64,000 bases of DNA from Kribbella italica (GTDB lineage: Bacteria; Actinomycetota; Actinomycetes; Propionibacteriales; Kribbellaceae). The notes beneath the pieces are model-generated. The model had not been told where the DNA came from. It searched no databases and saw only the letters and a list, made by a program, of their open reading frames with translations. A program made the position numbers and the translations under genes. Every line of letters starts with the position of its first letter. The first letter of the stretch is position 1. The DNA lies in the NCBI RefSeq assembly GCF_014205135.1, contig NZ_JACHMY010000001.1, positions 1,116,001-1,180,000 of the forward strand, read 5' to 3'. This document shows positions 54,955-63,062 of this stretch, piece by piece.

Positions 54955-55094
54955 CGTACGACCTGAGCAACCGAGTAACCGGAGGACGGCTGGCGGGCGT
55001 GATGATCGCCGGATCTGTGGCCAGAAGCCAGGTCAAGCCGATGCCAGACGCAACGACGAGAGCGGCTGTTCGAGGCCGCATCAACTACGAGTAA
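54951..55094 (+). CDS. small hypothetical protein
   Basis: 47 residues, GTG overlapping the previous stop (GTGA). Sequence TYDLSNRVTGGRLAGVMIAGS, without known domain. Supported only by its tight coupling in the gene chain and a following AAGGAG site for the next gene. Confidence 0.4.
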   Translation: MTYDLSNRVTGGRLAGVMIAGSVARSQVKPMPDATTRAAVRGRINYE

Positions 55095-55105
55095 GGAGCG
55101 GGCAG

Positions 55106-55402
55106 ATGGTCTACACCCCAGACGTGCGGAGCTTCGGCGGCCGACAGCTGACGGAGGACGAGCGGGCGTTCATCGCGACGATGGAGGGCGGCCGCCGGAA
55201 GCTGACACCGATGGACCGCGGGCGGTTGGCGGCGTACCGGCTGCGGGGCGACGAGTTGGACCGCGCCCGCATCGACCACATCACCGGTGGACCCAAGATC
55301 GAAGGAGCGAGCGAGCAGACCGCGGAGGACGAGATCGATGTCGACGCGCTGGTCGACAAGGCCGTCGACCGCGCGCTCCGGAAGGCGGGGTTGGCGGAGT
55401 GA
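55106..55402 (+). CDS. hypothetical element protein (98 aa)
   Basis: ATG 55106 with AAGGAGCGGG upstream. LTEDERAFIATMEGGRRKLTP and the acidic EDEIDVDALVDKAVDRAL; helical, no recognised family. Its stop overlaps the next GTG (GTGA). Confidence 0.6.
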   Translation: MVYTPDVRSFGGRQLTEDERAFIATMEGGRRKLTPMDRGRLAAYRLRGDELDRARIDHITGGPKIEGASEQTAEDEIDVDALVDKAVDRALRKAGLAE

Positions 55403-56061
55403 AGACGCTGATCGATGAGCACCCCGCGGTCGTGGAGATCGAGGAACGGCGCGCCAAGATCGACGCGGCCGAGGCTGCGTACCGGGAGTGGATGGCACAC
55501 GAGGTCGAGGCTCACCGGCAGGAGGTCGAGGCGTACGAGGCCGCGAAGGAAGCCGCGGTGCAGTCTGGTCGCCGGTTCGAGGGCCAGCGGCCGGCCGATT
55601 CGCCGACGGAGGATTGTGACGCCCGGCTCGACCGGTTCCGCACGGAGCGGGCGATGCTGGACATGGAGCGTTTCCGGACGGTGGCGGCGCTGCGGGAAGA
55701 GCTGGTCCAGGTGGCCCGGGCACGGTACGACGACGCGATCTCGACGGTCCGCGAGCACGTGGAGGCCCTGTCGCGGATCCTGACCGAGGTGCGGTCGCTG
55801 CAGGTCGCGGTGCACACCATGGCGACCGCTCAGAACGAGTTGGATGCCAAGGACCCGCGGAAGGGGCGCCGGGAGCTGGAGCCGATCCGGAGCGTGGACG
55901 TGGCGGGTCTGGTCGATGCCGCTGTGTCCGGCCGGGACCTGCTCGCTGTCCAGCCGGAGAGGAAGCTCGGCCAGACGGGGAGCTGGGGAGGCTCGACGGC
56001 CACCGCATGGGAGCCCCCGCTCCCACCTGAACCGCAACGCGTCGGCGGCTTGACACGCTGA
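55399..56061 (+). CDS. hypothetical coiled-coil protein
   Basis: 220 residues. The N-terminal ~55 residues and residues ~75-150 are strongly charged heptad-type helices (KIDAAEAAYREWMAHEVEAH; RFRTVAALREELVQVARARYDD). The C-terminal end is Pro/Gly rich. No family recognised. Followed by a hairpin. Confidence 0.6.
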   Translation: MKTLIDEHPAVVEIEERRAKIDAAEAAYREWMAHEVEAHRQEVEAYEAAKEAAVQSGRRFEGQRPADSPTEDCDARLDRFRTERAMLDMERFRTVAALREELVQVARARYDDAISTVREHVEALSRILTEVRSLQVAVHTMATAQNELDAKDPRKGRRELEPIRSVDVAGLVDAAVSGRDLLAVQPERKLGQTGSWGGSTATAWEPPLPPEPQRVGGLTR

Positions 56062-56071
56062 CGCGCTGCGT

Positions 56072-56112
56072 GCCGGGCGTCCGCGTCTGCCACCGCTCCG
56101 CGGGCGCCCGGC
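56072..56112 (+). terminator. hairpin after the coiled-coil gene
   Basis: GCCGGGCGTCCGCG (56072-56085) with CGCGGGCGCCCGGC (56099-56112): 13 of 14 positions pair. It lies 11 bp after the stop. Confidence 0.6.
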
Positions 56113-56218
56113 TGCTCCACCCACCCCACTCCCCGTCGACCCCTGATTGGCCGAATGCGGCCCGTCCAGCCGGTCCCAGCCACAACCCAGCCTTCGCCCC
56201 CTGAACCTGGAGGAACCC

Positions 56219-56794
56219 GTGACGTCAGGCAGTGCGGAGAGCACCGAACCGACGGGCAAGAACGCTCGCCATCTGAATGCCGATCAGCGGCCGTTCGACC
56301 GGCAGCCTGGAGAGTCGAGCCGGGCGTACGCGGCGTTCGTGAAGTTCCGCGACAGCACCGAGCGGAAGGTGAGCGATCAGGGCGGCTCCGCGTTCCGGTG
56401 GTCCGCCGAGTGGTCGTGGGGATACCGGGCGTACGAGTACGACCTGTTCATGGCTGAAGCCGACCTGAAGGATCAGGTGCGGTTCCGACGCGAGATGCAC
56501 GACAGGCATCGGCGGATGGCGCGGCTCGCGCAGTCGAAGGTGGTCGAGTGGCTGATGACCCAGAGCCCGAGCGGGTTGTCGTCTTCCGAAGCCGCGCGCT
56601 GGTTTGAGTCTGCGGTTCGAGTGGAGCGGGCCGCGAACGGCTCCGATCTGCCCGGTACGTCGGAGGGCGACCGGCCGCAGCAGGGCCCGGCGGAGAGCCT
56701 GGCCGATGTGTTCGGGCTACCGCCGGAGCAGGAAGCGGCTCTGGCGCGCCTGCTGCACGCCGGTGTGCCGCGGGCGATCGATCCGGAGGAGTAG
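56219..56794 (+). CDS. terminase-small-subunit-like protein
   Basis: 191 residues from GTG 56219 with GGAGGA upstream. Residues ~30-110 follow the pattern of actinophage small terminase/packaging-like proteins: SRAYAAFVKFRDS, then AEWSWGYRAYEYDLFMAEADLKDQVRFRREM. The C-terminal third is Ala/Glu rich (LADVFGLPPEQEAALARLL). In phage satellites such a protein redirects packaging; that role here is inference because no large subunit is encoded. Resemblance is by pattern only. Confidence 0.55.
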   Translation: MTSGSAESTEPTGKNARHLNADQRPFDRQPGESSRAYAAFVKFRDSTERKVSDQGGSAFRWSAEWSWGYRAYEYDLFMAEADLKDQVRFRREMHDRHRRMARLAQSKVVEWLMTQSPSGLSSSEAARWFESAVRVERAANGSDLPGTSEGDRPQQGPAESLADVFGLPPEQEAALARLLHAGVPRAIDPEE

Positions 56795-56854
56795 GTACAG
56801 CTACCCACCCCTCACGGTAGGCACTCTCAGTGACCGTCTGCTGAGTAAGTCGGC

Positions 56855-57994
56855 TCAGCCAGCCTTCAGCACGGCGGCCAGTTCTCTGCCTCGTACCGGG
56901 AGCTGGCCGCTGATCGTTGTGGCGACCCCACGGAGGTCGTGCACCGCGGACCCGTTCAGAGCGACAGCGTCGGGTGCGAGCCCTTCGGCCAGGTCAGCGG
57001 CAGCAGCCAGCTCGCCGGTGAGCACCAGGGCGCGCGCCTTGAACGCAAGGAACCGGACCCGGTCGCGGTGATAGCTCTCGGGCAGCGCCTTCACCGCGTC
57101 GTCCAGGAGACTCACCGCTGCATCACCTCGGCCCAGCTCGATCTCAACGAGAGCCTGCTGGTGTAGGTACCAGGTCGGGCCGGAGAAGTAGACCCAGGGT
57201 GGTTCGCTGTCGGGGTCGGCGGCTGAGGCGTCCCAGCGTTCGCGTGCCCGGTCGAGGGCCCGGTGCGCGGCGTCGGGGTCGTTCTGCATCGCGTGTCCGC
57301 GGGCGAGTTGGGCGAGGCTGAGCGCATCGACCCCCGGGGCGACGCGGCCGTCGTGCCAGAGCGCCGCTTCGGCCAGCCGGACGGTGCGGAAGCCGTCGTT
57401 CTGGAGCCACGCGGCGTGCGCCTTCATCGACCGGACCGTTGCGGCCATGTTCGGATTGCCTGCCTCGATCGCCAGTTCGCCGGTGAGGTCGTACCAGCGG
57501 GTGGCGTTGGTGAAGTCGCGGGCATCTTCGTAGACCCAGCCGAGAAACTGGCCGTACTCCGAGCCGAGCTGGAGCAGCCGGTCCCGTACGTGCCCGTCGG
57601 CGTCGCCGCGCAGCTGGTCGACGGTGGCGAGCTGAGCCTTGACCACCGGCAGGATCGCGGCGCCCCCGATCCGGTCCTCGACCAGGCGGTGTTCAACCAG
57701 GCAGCGGGCCACCCAGTCGGCTACGGCGTCGTCGGGGCGGTACCGGTTGCCGAGAGCACCGGAGATCCGCTCGACCTCGTCGGCTGGCTCCGGGTCAGGC
57801 ATCAGGGCGAGCAGCACACCGTCCGCGCGCAGGAGTTCGTCCAGGCGCTCGACAAGGTCCGCTGACGGCTTCTGTCGACCGGACAGGACCCGCGACAGGT
57901 AGGCGTGGTCGACGTACAGAGAGCGCGCGGCAGCCCGGAGGGACAGGCCGCGAACGTGCAGCAACTCGCGGGCACGCACGCCGAACTCGAACAC
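56855..57994 (-). CDS. XRE-family regulator with TPR-like C-terminus
   Basis: 379 residues. The N-terminal helix-turn-helix is LRAAARSLYVDHAYLSRVLSGRQKPSADLVERLDELL (residues ~18-55). From residue ~120 on it is all helical with TPR-like repeats (ATRWYDLTGELAIEAGN; LAQLARGHAMQNDPDAAHRALDRA). The only leftward gene in the element; divergent from a small gene across an operator region. Likely the master regulator, similar in layout to actinobacterial TPR-XRE proteins. Confidence 0.85.
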   Translation of the reverse strand: MFEFGVRARELLHVRGLSLRAAARSLYVDHAYLSRVLSGRQKPSADLVERLDELLRADGVLLALMPDPEPADEVERISGALGNRYRPDDAVADWVARCLVEHRLVEDRIGGAAILPVVKAQLATVDQLRGDADGHVRDRLLQLGSEYGQFLGWVYEDARDFTNATRWYDLTGELAIEAGNPNMAATVRSMKAHAAWLQNDGFRTVRLAEAALWHDGRVAPGVDALSLAQLARGHAMQNDPDAAHRALDRARERWDASAADPDSEPPWVYFSGPTWYLHQQALVEIELGRGDAAVSLLDDAVKALPESYHRDRVRFLAFKARALVLTGELAAAADLAEGLAPDAVALNGSAVHDLRGVATTISGQLPVRGRELAAVLKAG

Positions 57995-58086
57995 GGCTGG
58001 TGACCTCTCGTGGTGACTGGTGACTGTCCAGCGTAGTCACCACGGCGGTAGTACCGCTCGCGCACGGTGAGCCACAAGCTTCAGGC
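57995..58086. promoter_or_regulatory. operator region of the XRE/TPR regulator
   Basis: TGGTGACT occurs at 58011-58018 and 58018-58025 as direct repeats and as AGTCACCA at 58035-58042; the last two form a perfect 8-bp inverted repeat with a 9-bp spacer. CGGTAGTACCG, a further palindrome, follows near 58045. The three half-sites sit between the divergent starts. Confidence 0.6.
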
Positions 58087-58302
58087 ATGAGAGCAGACAC
58101 GGGGCAGCGGACAGGCGTCGAGTGGGTCGGGCGGCCGGACGAAGACTCGCCCGAGCTGGAGCGCGACGCCCACGGCTGGCCGATCCTGCACCAGGCGTGC
58201 GATTCGGTGAACCCGGCCAACCGGCACCGCTGCGTCGTTGGCCGTCACGTCGGCGAGCACCGCGACGACACTGGCGCGGAGTGGCTGGACAACGGCCTCT
58301 AG
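58087..58302 (+). CDS. small hypothetical protein (71 aa)
   Basis: ATG 58087, no strong ribosome site. WPILHQACDSVNPANRHRCVVGRHVGEHRDD has a Cys/His-rich part that could bind metal. Divergent from the XRE/TPR gene. Family unknown to me; similar short proteins occur in actinobacterial integrative elements. Confidence 0.55.
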   Translation: MRADTGQRTGVEWVGRPDEDSPELERDAHGWPILHQACDSVNPANRHRCVVGRHVGEHRDDTGAEWLDNGL

Positions 58303-58611
58303 ATCGGCGGGGCGTGCGTGCCGACCCCTGCATCCGCGCCCGCCCCGCCTTCCACTAACTGTCCCGGCCCCGGACCCTGACGAGGGGATCGGGGTCGCTG
58401 CGCGTTCCGCGAATTAGTGAGTGGAAAACGGTCAGAAATACATGTCGAAACCGCGCGATAAAGGACGCCAACAATGGCTAGCGGAAGTGCGGTGACATAG
58501 AATTTTGATGTAGCACAAATTGCCCGAATACGGGCGATTAGAGCGGCCCCCGGCGGTGTTCGAGCACCGGCCGAGGGCCTAGATCACGGACCTTCAGAGA
58601 GGACCGAGACC
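58303..58611. other. AT-richer non-coding region of the element
   Basis: About 309 bp without a gene. The second half (58420-58540) is clearly less GC-rich than its surroundings (AAATACATGTCG, ATAAAGG, AATTTTGATG) and has the small hairpin CCCG-AATA-CGGG near 58525. It could hold the promoter of the next gene and possibly an origin; nothing decisive is seen. Confidence 0.4.
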
Positions 58612-58962
58612 ATGAGCAACAGCCTACGCAAACCCCGGACCACCGCCAGCAAGGCAGCGACCGAGGCGGCACCGGCGAACCCGAACCCGCAGGTGCCGAA
58701 CCCGAAGGTGCCCGCAGCGGCACCGAAGACCGAGCCGAAGGAGCTTCCGCAGCCGTACGCGCTGGTCGACAGCGAGTCGGTGCCGGTGCCGTACTACAGG
58801 CCGGTCGTGCGGGTCCTGACGACGAACGCCGACGGCAGCGAGAGCACCGAGCTGCTGGAGTGCCCGCACACGAGGTACCTGCACGAGAACGAGAAGACCG
58901 CGATGGCCTGCGGGCGTCGGCTCGCCGCACAGCGTGGCATCCGGATCGGGAGCGACCAGTGA
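58612..58962 (+). CDS. hypothetical element protein (116 aa)
   Basis: ATG with AGAGAGGA upstream. The N-terminal 55 residues are low complexity (Ala/Pro/Lys, NPQVPNPKVP). The rest has ECPHTRYLHENEKTAMACGRRLAAQRGI with Cys/His residues. No known family. Its stop overlaps the next ATG (TGATG). Confidence 0.55.
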   Translation: MSNSLRKPRTTASKAATEAAPANPNPQVPNPKVPAAAPKTEPKELPQPYALVDSESVPVPYYRPVVRVLTTNADGSESTELLECPHTRYLHENEKTAMACGRRLAAQRGIRIGSDQ

Positions 58963-59198
58963 TGGCCCCGGCCCGCAGCGACGAAGAGCTGATGCAGGCG
59001 ATCCGCGAGATCATGGCGGGCCCGTACAACGCGGACTACGTGGTGCACGCGATCCGGCAGTTGCTGGAGCCGGAGCCTGAGCCGCGCGAGGTCCGCAAGG
59101 ACAGGCGCGGATGGATCGAGTTCGCAGACGCGGTTATCGAGCTGCCGGACGACGGCACTGCCTGGGAGCGTCACGACGACCCGGAGCAGAACCGATGA
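58962..59198 (+). CDS. hypothetical element protein (78 aa)
   Basis: ATG sharing one base with the previous stop; SDEELMQAIREIMAGPYNADYVVHAIRQLLEPE is helical, the tail acidic. No family recognised. Ends ATGA on the next gene. Confidence 0.55.
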   Translation: MAPARSDEELMQAIREIMAGPYNADYVVHAIRQLLEPEPEPREVRKDRRGWIEFADAVIELPDDGTAWERHDDPEQNR

Positions 59199-59740
59199 TC
59201 CCCGGCGGTTGGAGGCTCGCGACCTGCTCCTACGCGGAGTACGAGCCCGGCATGGGCGTGCCGGTCCGGACCAGCGTCGGCCCGCACCCGGCGTACCCCG
59301 ACATCGCGTGGATCGGTGCGCTCGCGCCGTTCGGGATCTTCGGGAAGATGGACGACCGGCCGATCGATGAACAGCGCGCCGCGTACTGGAGCAGGCTGCA
59401 CCAGCAGGCAGCGGTGATCGAGACCCGATTGGACCAGCTCAGTACGGCGTACCCCGGGCGGCCGTTGGTGCTGCTGTGCTGGTGCACCCGTCCCCCGGCC
59501 GGGCGCGGAGTCACCGTCGCGGAGTGGGTCTCGACCTGTCACCGGCGCTGGGCTGCGGCGTGGTTCGGCGAGCATCACGGGCTGACGGTGCCGGAGCTGG
59601 GCGTCAGCGGACTGGAAGACAACGCGAGCGTTCTGGACTTCCCCGTGCCGGGACACACCGCCATCCCCGGCGACGCCGGTTCGACCGTCTCCGGGGCGTC
59701 CGGCGCCGACCAGCACCATCCCCGCGGCGGTCACTCATGA
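59195..59740 (+). CDS. phage-type hypothetical protein, DUF488-like pattern
   Basis: 181 residues. The block PLVLLCWCTRPPAGRGVTVAEWVSTCHRRWAAAWF recalls the LLCxE...CHR pattern of small phage and DUF488-like proteins, followed by GLTVPELG. That pattern binds no known cofactor. Coupled by ATGA to both neighbours, so it is co-translated with the resolvase. Confidence 0.55.
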   Translation: MIPGGWRLATCSYAEYEPGMGVPVRTSVGPHPAYPDIAWIGALAPFGIFGKMDDRPIDEQRAAYWSRLHQQAAVIETRLDQLSTAYPGRPLVLLCWCTRPPAGRGVTVAEWVSTCHRRWAAAWFGEHHGLTVPELGVSGLEDNASVLDFPVPGHTAIPGDAGSTVSGASGADQHHPRGGHS

Positions 59741-60384
59741 TCCGGGCGTACACGAGGGTGTCGACGGTCGAGCAGGCCGACTCAGGCGCGGGCCTGGCAG
59801 CGCAGCGGGACGCGATCACCCGCGAGGCGGCGTACCGGGACTGGGGCGAGGTCGAGTGGTACGTGGACGGCGGCGAGTCCGGCAAGGACCTGGAGCGGCC
59901 GGACATGACGCGGCTGCTGTCGGAGATCGCGCGCGGGGACGTGCTGGTGACCAGCAAGGTCGACCGGGTGAGCCGGTCGCTGGTCGACTTCGCGACCCTG
60001 ATGGAGCGGTCGCAGCGTGAGGGCTGGTCGATCATCGCGCTGGACCTGGGCCTCGATCTCTCGACACCGCAGGGCGAGTTCGTCGCGACGATCCTTGCGG
60101 GCTTCGCGCGGATGGAGCGGCGGTTGATCGGTGACCGCACCCGGGACGCGATGGCGGCGATGAAGGCGAACGGGAAGCGGTTCGGCAGCCGGTCACGCCT
60201 CCCGGTCGAGGTCCAGGAGCGGATCGAGGCGCTGCACTGCTCGGGCCGGGCGATGACAGCGATCGCGGAGTTGCTGACCGCCGAGCAGGTGCCAACGTCG
60301 ACCGGGTGCGCGACCTGGTACGCGTCTACGATCCGGAGCGTGCTGCAGGCCCGGGCCAACGACCGGTTGGCGGGCCTGCTGTGA
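59737..60384 (+). CDS. small serine recombinase (resolvase/invertase family)
   Basis: 215 residues. Catalytic Ser9 in RAYTRVSTVEQ, then KVDRVSRSLVDF and STPQGEFVATILAGFARMERRLIGDRTRDAM, and a C-terminal helix-turn-helix (GRAMTAIAELLTAEQVPTSTG). A resolvase-type enzyme, distinct from the large integrase at the other end. It could resolve dimers, invert a segment or assist excision. Ends 73 bp before the attR crossover. Confidence 0.9.
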   Translation: MIRAYTRVSTVEQADSGAGLAAQRDAITREAAYRDWGEVEWYVDGGESGKDLERPDMTRLLSEIARGDVLVTSKVDRVSRSLVDFATLMERSQREGWSIIALDLGLDLSTPQGEFVATILAGFARMERRLIGDRTRDAMAAMKANGKRFGSRSRLPVEVQERIEALHCSGRAMTAIAELLTAEQVPTSTGCATWYASTIRSVLQARANDRLAGLL

Positions 60385-60444
60385 CGGCGCGTACAGCTAC
60401 CCCTCCCACACTGCAGGCGGGCGGCCCTGAGAACTCTGGGCATC

Positions 60445-60470
60445 GAGGGCTCTCTCAACCGAGTCGGGGA
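60445..60470. other. attR of the element
   Basis: Element arm CTCTCTCA, AC (60458-60459), then chromosomal arm CGAGTCGGGGATC. The AC is shared with attL and lies in the sir2 Thr codon (ACC). Confidence 0.75.
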
Positions 60471-61204
60471 TCCCGGACTACCGGGGCGCGACCGGGAGTC
60501 TGCGGACGCACACCCCGATGACGTACGGCGACTTCGTCGGCAGCGAGGCGGGACGGCAGCGGTACTGGGCGCGGAGCCACCTCGGCTGGCGGACCATCGC
60601 GCGGGCCGACCCCAACGACGGCCACCGCGCCGTCGCGACCCTGCAGGCGCGCGGCTACCTGAGCGGCGTGATCACGCAGAACGTCGACGGCCTGCACCAG
60701 GCGGCCGGCGCGCGCGACGTGATCGAGCTGCACGGGAACCTGGATCGCGTGATCTGCCTGGCCTGCGGCGACACCAGCCCGCGCGAGGAGCTCGACCGCC
60801 GGTTCCGCGTCGCCAACCCGGACTTCGAGGGAGAGGCCCTGCGGATCAATCCGGACGGTGACGTCGACCTGCCCGAGGAGACGGTCCGCGAGTTCGGCCT
60901 GGTGGCGTGCCGCGCCTGTGGGTCGCCGCTGCTCAAGCCGGACGTGGTCTTCTTCGGCGAGAACGTGCCGAAACCGCGCGTCGACCGCTGCTACCGGCTG
61001 ATCGACGAGGCCGCGTCGATGCTGGTCCTGGGCTCGTCCCTGACCGTGATGTCAGGCTTCCGCTTCGTCCGGTACGCCGCGAAGGCCGGCAAGGCGGTGC
61101 TGATCATCAACCACGGCATCACCAGGGGAGACCCGCTCGCGACCCACCGGATCGACCTTCCACTGGGTGAGGCGCTGACCGAGCTGACGACCGCCCTCGG
61201 CTGA
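60458..61204 (+). pseudogene. 3' part of the split sir2-family deacetylase gene
   Basis: Open from the junction to 61204: ESGIPDYRG, then TQNVDGLHQAAG, the catalytic His in ELHGNL, two zinc pairs (CLAC and CRAC, about 130 bases apart), and LGSSLTVMSGFRF with INHG for NAD binding. It lacks the GAGxS loop and N-terminal Rossmann strand encoded at 51713-51852. An internal ATG at 60518 could start a truncated protein, but that would lack NAD-binding residues. Its end overlaps the leftward DUF998 gene by 86 bp. Confidence 0.9.
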
Positions 61205-61805
61205 CGACGGCGACGGTGAACACCCACAGATAGACCGTCTCCGCGGCCAGCCGTTCCATCAGCCCGACCGGCCCCCGGCCGCCGAGCGCCAGGACCAGCC
61301 CGGCCAGCCCGATCACCGAGATCACCGCCGTGACGGCCGCGGCACGGCCCGCGAAGGTTCCGCGCATCGTCGCCGCGCTGAGGACCAGCACGGCGAGTGT
61401 CGCCAGGAACAGCGGTACGGCGAGCAGCGAGTGGAGCTCGATCGAGACGTCCCCCGGGACCAGCGAGGTCGCGATCCCGAAGACCGCGATCACGGCCCAG
61501 AGCGCGACGAACCAGCGCGGGCGGGTGGACAGGCCGCGCAGTAGGACCGCGCCGAGCGCGAGCAGCAGGTAGAGCACGATCCCGCCGGAGTTGAACCAGG
61601 CGTGGCGGGGCGAGCACGACCGAAGGACTCCGCCCGGCCGCTGCTCGGTGGTGCAGGTCGTCCAGCCCAGGTCGCTGACCGTGTGGTGCAGGAACTCGTA
61701 CGGCACGGGCCAGGCGGCGACGACGGCCAACTGCAGGCCGAAGTAGGCCGGCGGGACGACCAGCCAGATCGCGCGGCCGGCCAGGAGCGATCCCTCAGGT
61801 CTCAT
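61119..61805 (-). CDS. DUF998 family membrane protein
   Basis: 228 residues from ATG 61805, about six hydrophobic helices. HHTVSDLGWTTC and SPRHAWFNSGGIVLYLLLALGAV, then SLVPGDVSIELHSLLAVPLF are DUF998 marks. Function unknown. The longer frame to 61856 lacks a better start. Confidence 0.8.
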   Translation of the reverse strand: MRPEGSLLAGRAIWLVVPPAYFGLQLAVVAAWPVPYEFLHHTVSDLGWTTCTTEQRPGGVLRSCSPRHAWFNSGGIVLYLLLALGAVLLRGLSTRPRWFVALWAVIAVFGIATSLVPGDVSIELHSLLAVPLFLATLAVLVLSAATMRGTFAGRAAAVTAVISVIGLAGLVLALGGRGPVGLMERLAAETVYLWVFTVAVVSRGRSSARSAPHPVEGRSGGSRAGLPW

Positions 61806-61902
61806 GCGAACCCCGTACCCCGCACGGGGGACCAGAAAAGCGCCGGGCCGGTCCACGCGTGAAGTGGGCCGGCCCGGCGTCCGCCGTACGGATTGGAAAG
61901 GG

Positions 61903-62946
61903 TCAGCGTTGCGCGCCGGTCCGTAGGCGGTCCACGTGGGCCCGGTAGGCCTCCGGCAGGCTGGTCTTCGCGGCCTTGCTGCTCAGCTCGCGGGCCTGCC
62001 GCGCGAACCTGGCCTGTTCGTCCGCCGTCACCGTCTCCGGTGCGCCGGACAGCTTCTTGTAGGTCAGCGACGCGACGCCGGCCTGACCCTCGAACCGCGG
62101 GTGGTAGTTGAACGCCCGCAGCAGGTTGACGTCCTTGCCCTGGATCCACGCCTGGCCGTCGGGGGCGCAGGCGTCGTGGCCGGTCGACGGCCCGAAGGTG
62201 TCGAGGTACTGCGCCCCGGCCGCCTTCGCGGCGTTCGAGACCGCCTTGTTGAGCTCCTGCTCGATCGAGTACAGATAGCCGTAGTCGCCGTCGGCGAACG
62301 GCAGGATGTCCGGGCAGGTGCCCTTCTCCGGCGCGATCTTCGGGTACCCGATCAGGACCACGGTCGCCTTCGGCGAGCGCACCTTGATCGCCTTGGCGAC
62401 CTCGGTGATCCGGCCCTGGGTCTTGGCGATGTCGGCCTTCAGGGTGTCGACGCCGTCGACGGTGAAGCGCTCCTTGCAGGGCGCGCCCGCGGGGTCGCTG
62501 TCGCGCAGCTTCGGGCAGGTGTCGATGATGCGGCCGAACACGCCGAAGTCGTTGCCGCCGATCCCGAGCGTGACCAGGTCGGTGTCCGGTGTCAGCGCGT
62601 CGAACTGCGGCGCGGCGACGCCCAGCGGCGTGCTCTGCGGCGTGGTCATGTGGGTGGTGTCGGCGCCGCCGCAGCTGACGTCGGTGAAGCGGTAGATGTG
62701 CAGCATGCCCGCGAGCAGCTTGGGGTAGTTGCTGGTCGAGCGCAGGCAGCCCAGCGAGAGCAGCTCCGGCAGCGGCACCAGCGGTGCGGAGGTGTAGGAG
62801 TCACCGAGCGCGACGTACTTGCTGTACGACGCCTTCGGGGTGACCGGGGACCGGTCCGGCGCGGTGGCCTGGGCGGGGCCGGTGACCGACACCGCGCCGA
62901 GGGTGGCCAGCGTGGTGAACACGGCGACTGCACGGGAAAGCTTCAC
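61903..62946 (-). CDS. secreted SGNH-family hydrolase (lipase/esterase)
   Basis: 347 residues from GTG 62946, with GGAGG upstream. Signal peptide VAVFTTLATLGAVSVTGPAQA. SGNH blocks: GDSYTSAP (nucleophile Ser, about residue 49), SCGGADT, GIGGNDFG (block III Asn) and the His in NYHPRFEG. Two disulphide-type Cys pairs (CPKL...CKER, CPDI/CAPD) fit Streptomyces extracellular lipases. Acts outside the cell on esters. Confidence 0.88.
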   Translation of the reverse strand: MKLSRAVAVFTTLATLGAVSVTGPAQATAPDRSPVTPKASYSKYVALGDSYTSAPLVPLPELLSLGCLRSTSNYPKLLAGMLHIYRFTDVSCGGADTTHMTTPQSTPLGVAAPQFDALTPDTDLVTLGIGGNDFGVFGRIIDTCPKLRDSDPAGAPCKERFTVDGVDTLKADIAKTQGRITEVAKAIKVRSPKATVVLIGYPKIAPEKGTCPDILPFADGDYGYLYSIEQELNKAVSNAAKAAGAQYLDTFGPSTGHDACAPDGQAWIQGKDVNLLRAFNYHPRFEGQAGVASLTYKKLSGAPETVTADEQARFARQARELSSKAAKTSLPEAYRAHVDRLRTGAQR

Positions 62947-63062
62947 TTGACCTCCGGGAAGTGACAGTGCGGCCCACAGTAAGTTGAGTCACCGGCCGAT
63001 TACAAGGGGTGACCGGGGACCTGGTGCAACAGGCCCGGAGCTTTCGTGGAATCCTTCTGCCT

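Larger units (their letters stand above)
51853..60459. mobile_element. ~8.6-kb serine-integrase element inserted in sir2
   Basis: Bounded by attL and attR inside the sir2 reading frame. Left end: large serine integrase reading inward. Inside: a small XRE-like protein, a replication-initiator-like HTH protein, several coupled small ORFs, a terminase-small-subunit-like protein, and a leftward XRE/TPR regulator with an operator. Right end: a small serine resolvase. There is no FtsK/Tra gene (unlike pSAM2-type AICEs) and no capsid or large terminase gene. It is probably a satellite or other non-conjugative island. Confidence 0.88.

Noticed and set aside
51853-60459. Conjugative AICE of the pSAM2 type
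   Set aside because: No FtsK-like transfer gene, no Spd genes and a serine instead of tyrosine integrase.
51853-60459. Complete prophage
   Set aside because: No capsid, portal, tail, large terminase or lysis gene in 8.6 kb.
60518-61204. Intact short SIR2 protein starting at the internal ATG
   Set aside because: It would lack the GAGxS NAD-binding loop that is encoded 8.6 kb upstream; the join is exact, so this is a gene fragment.
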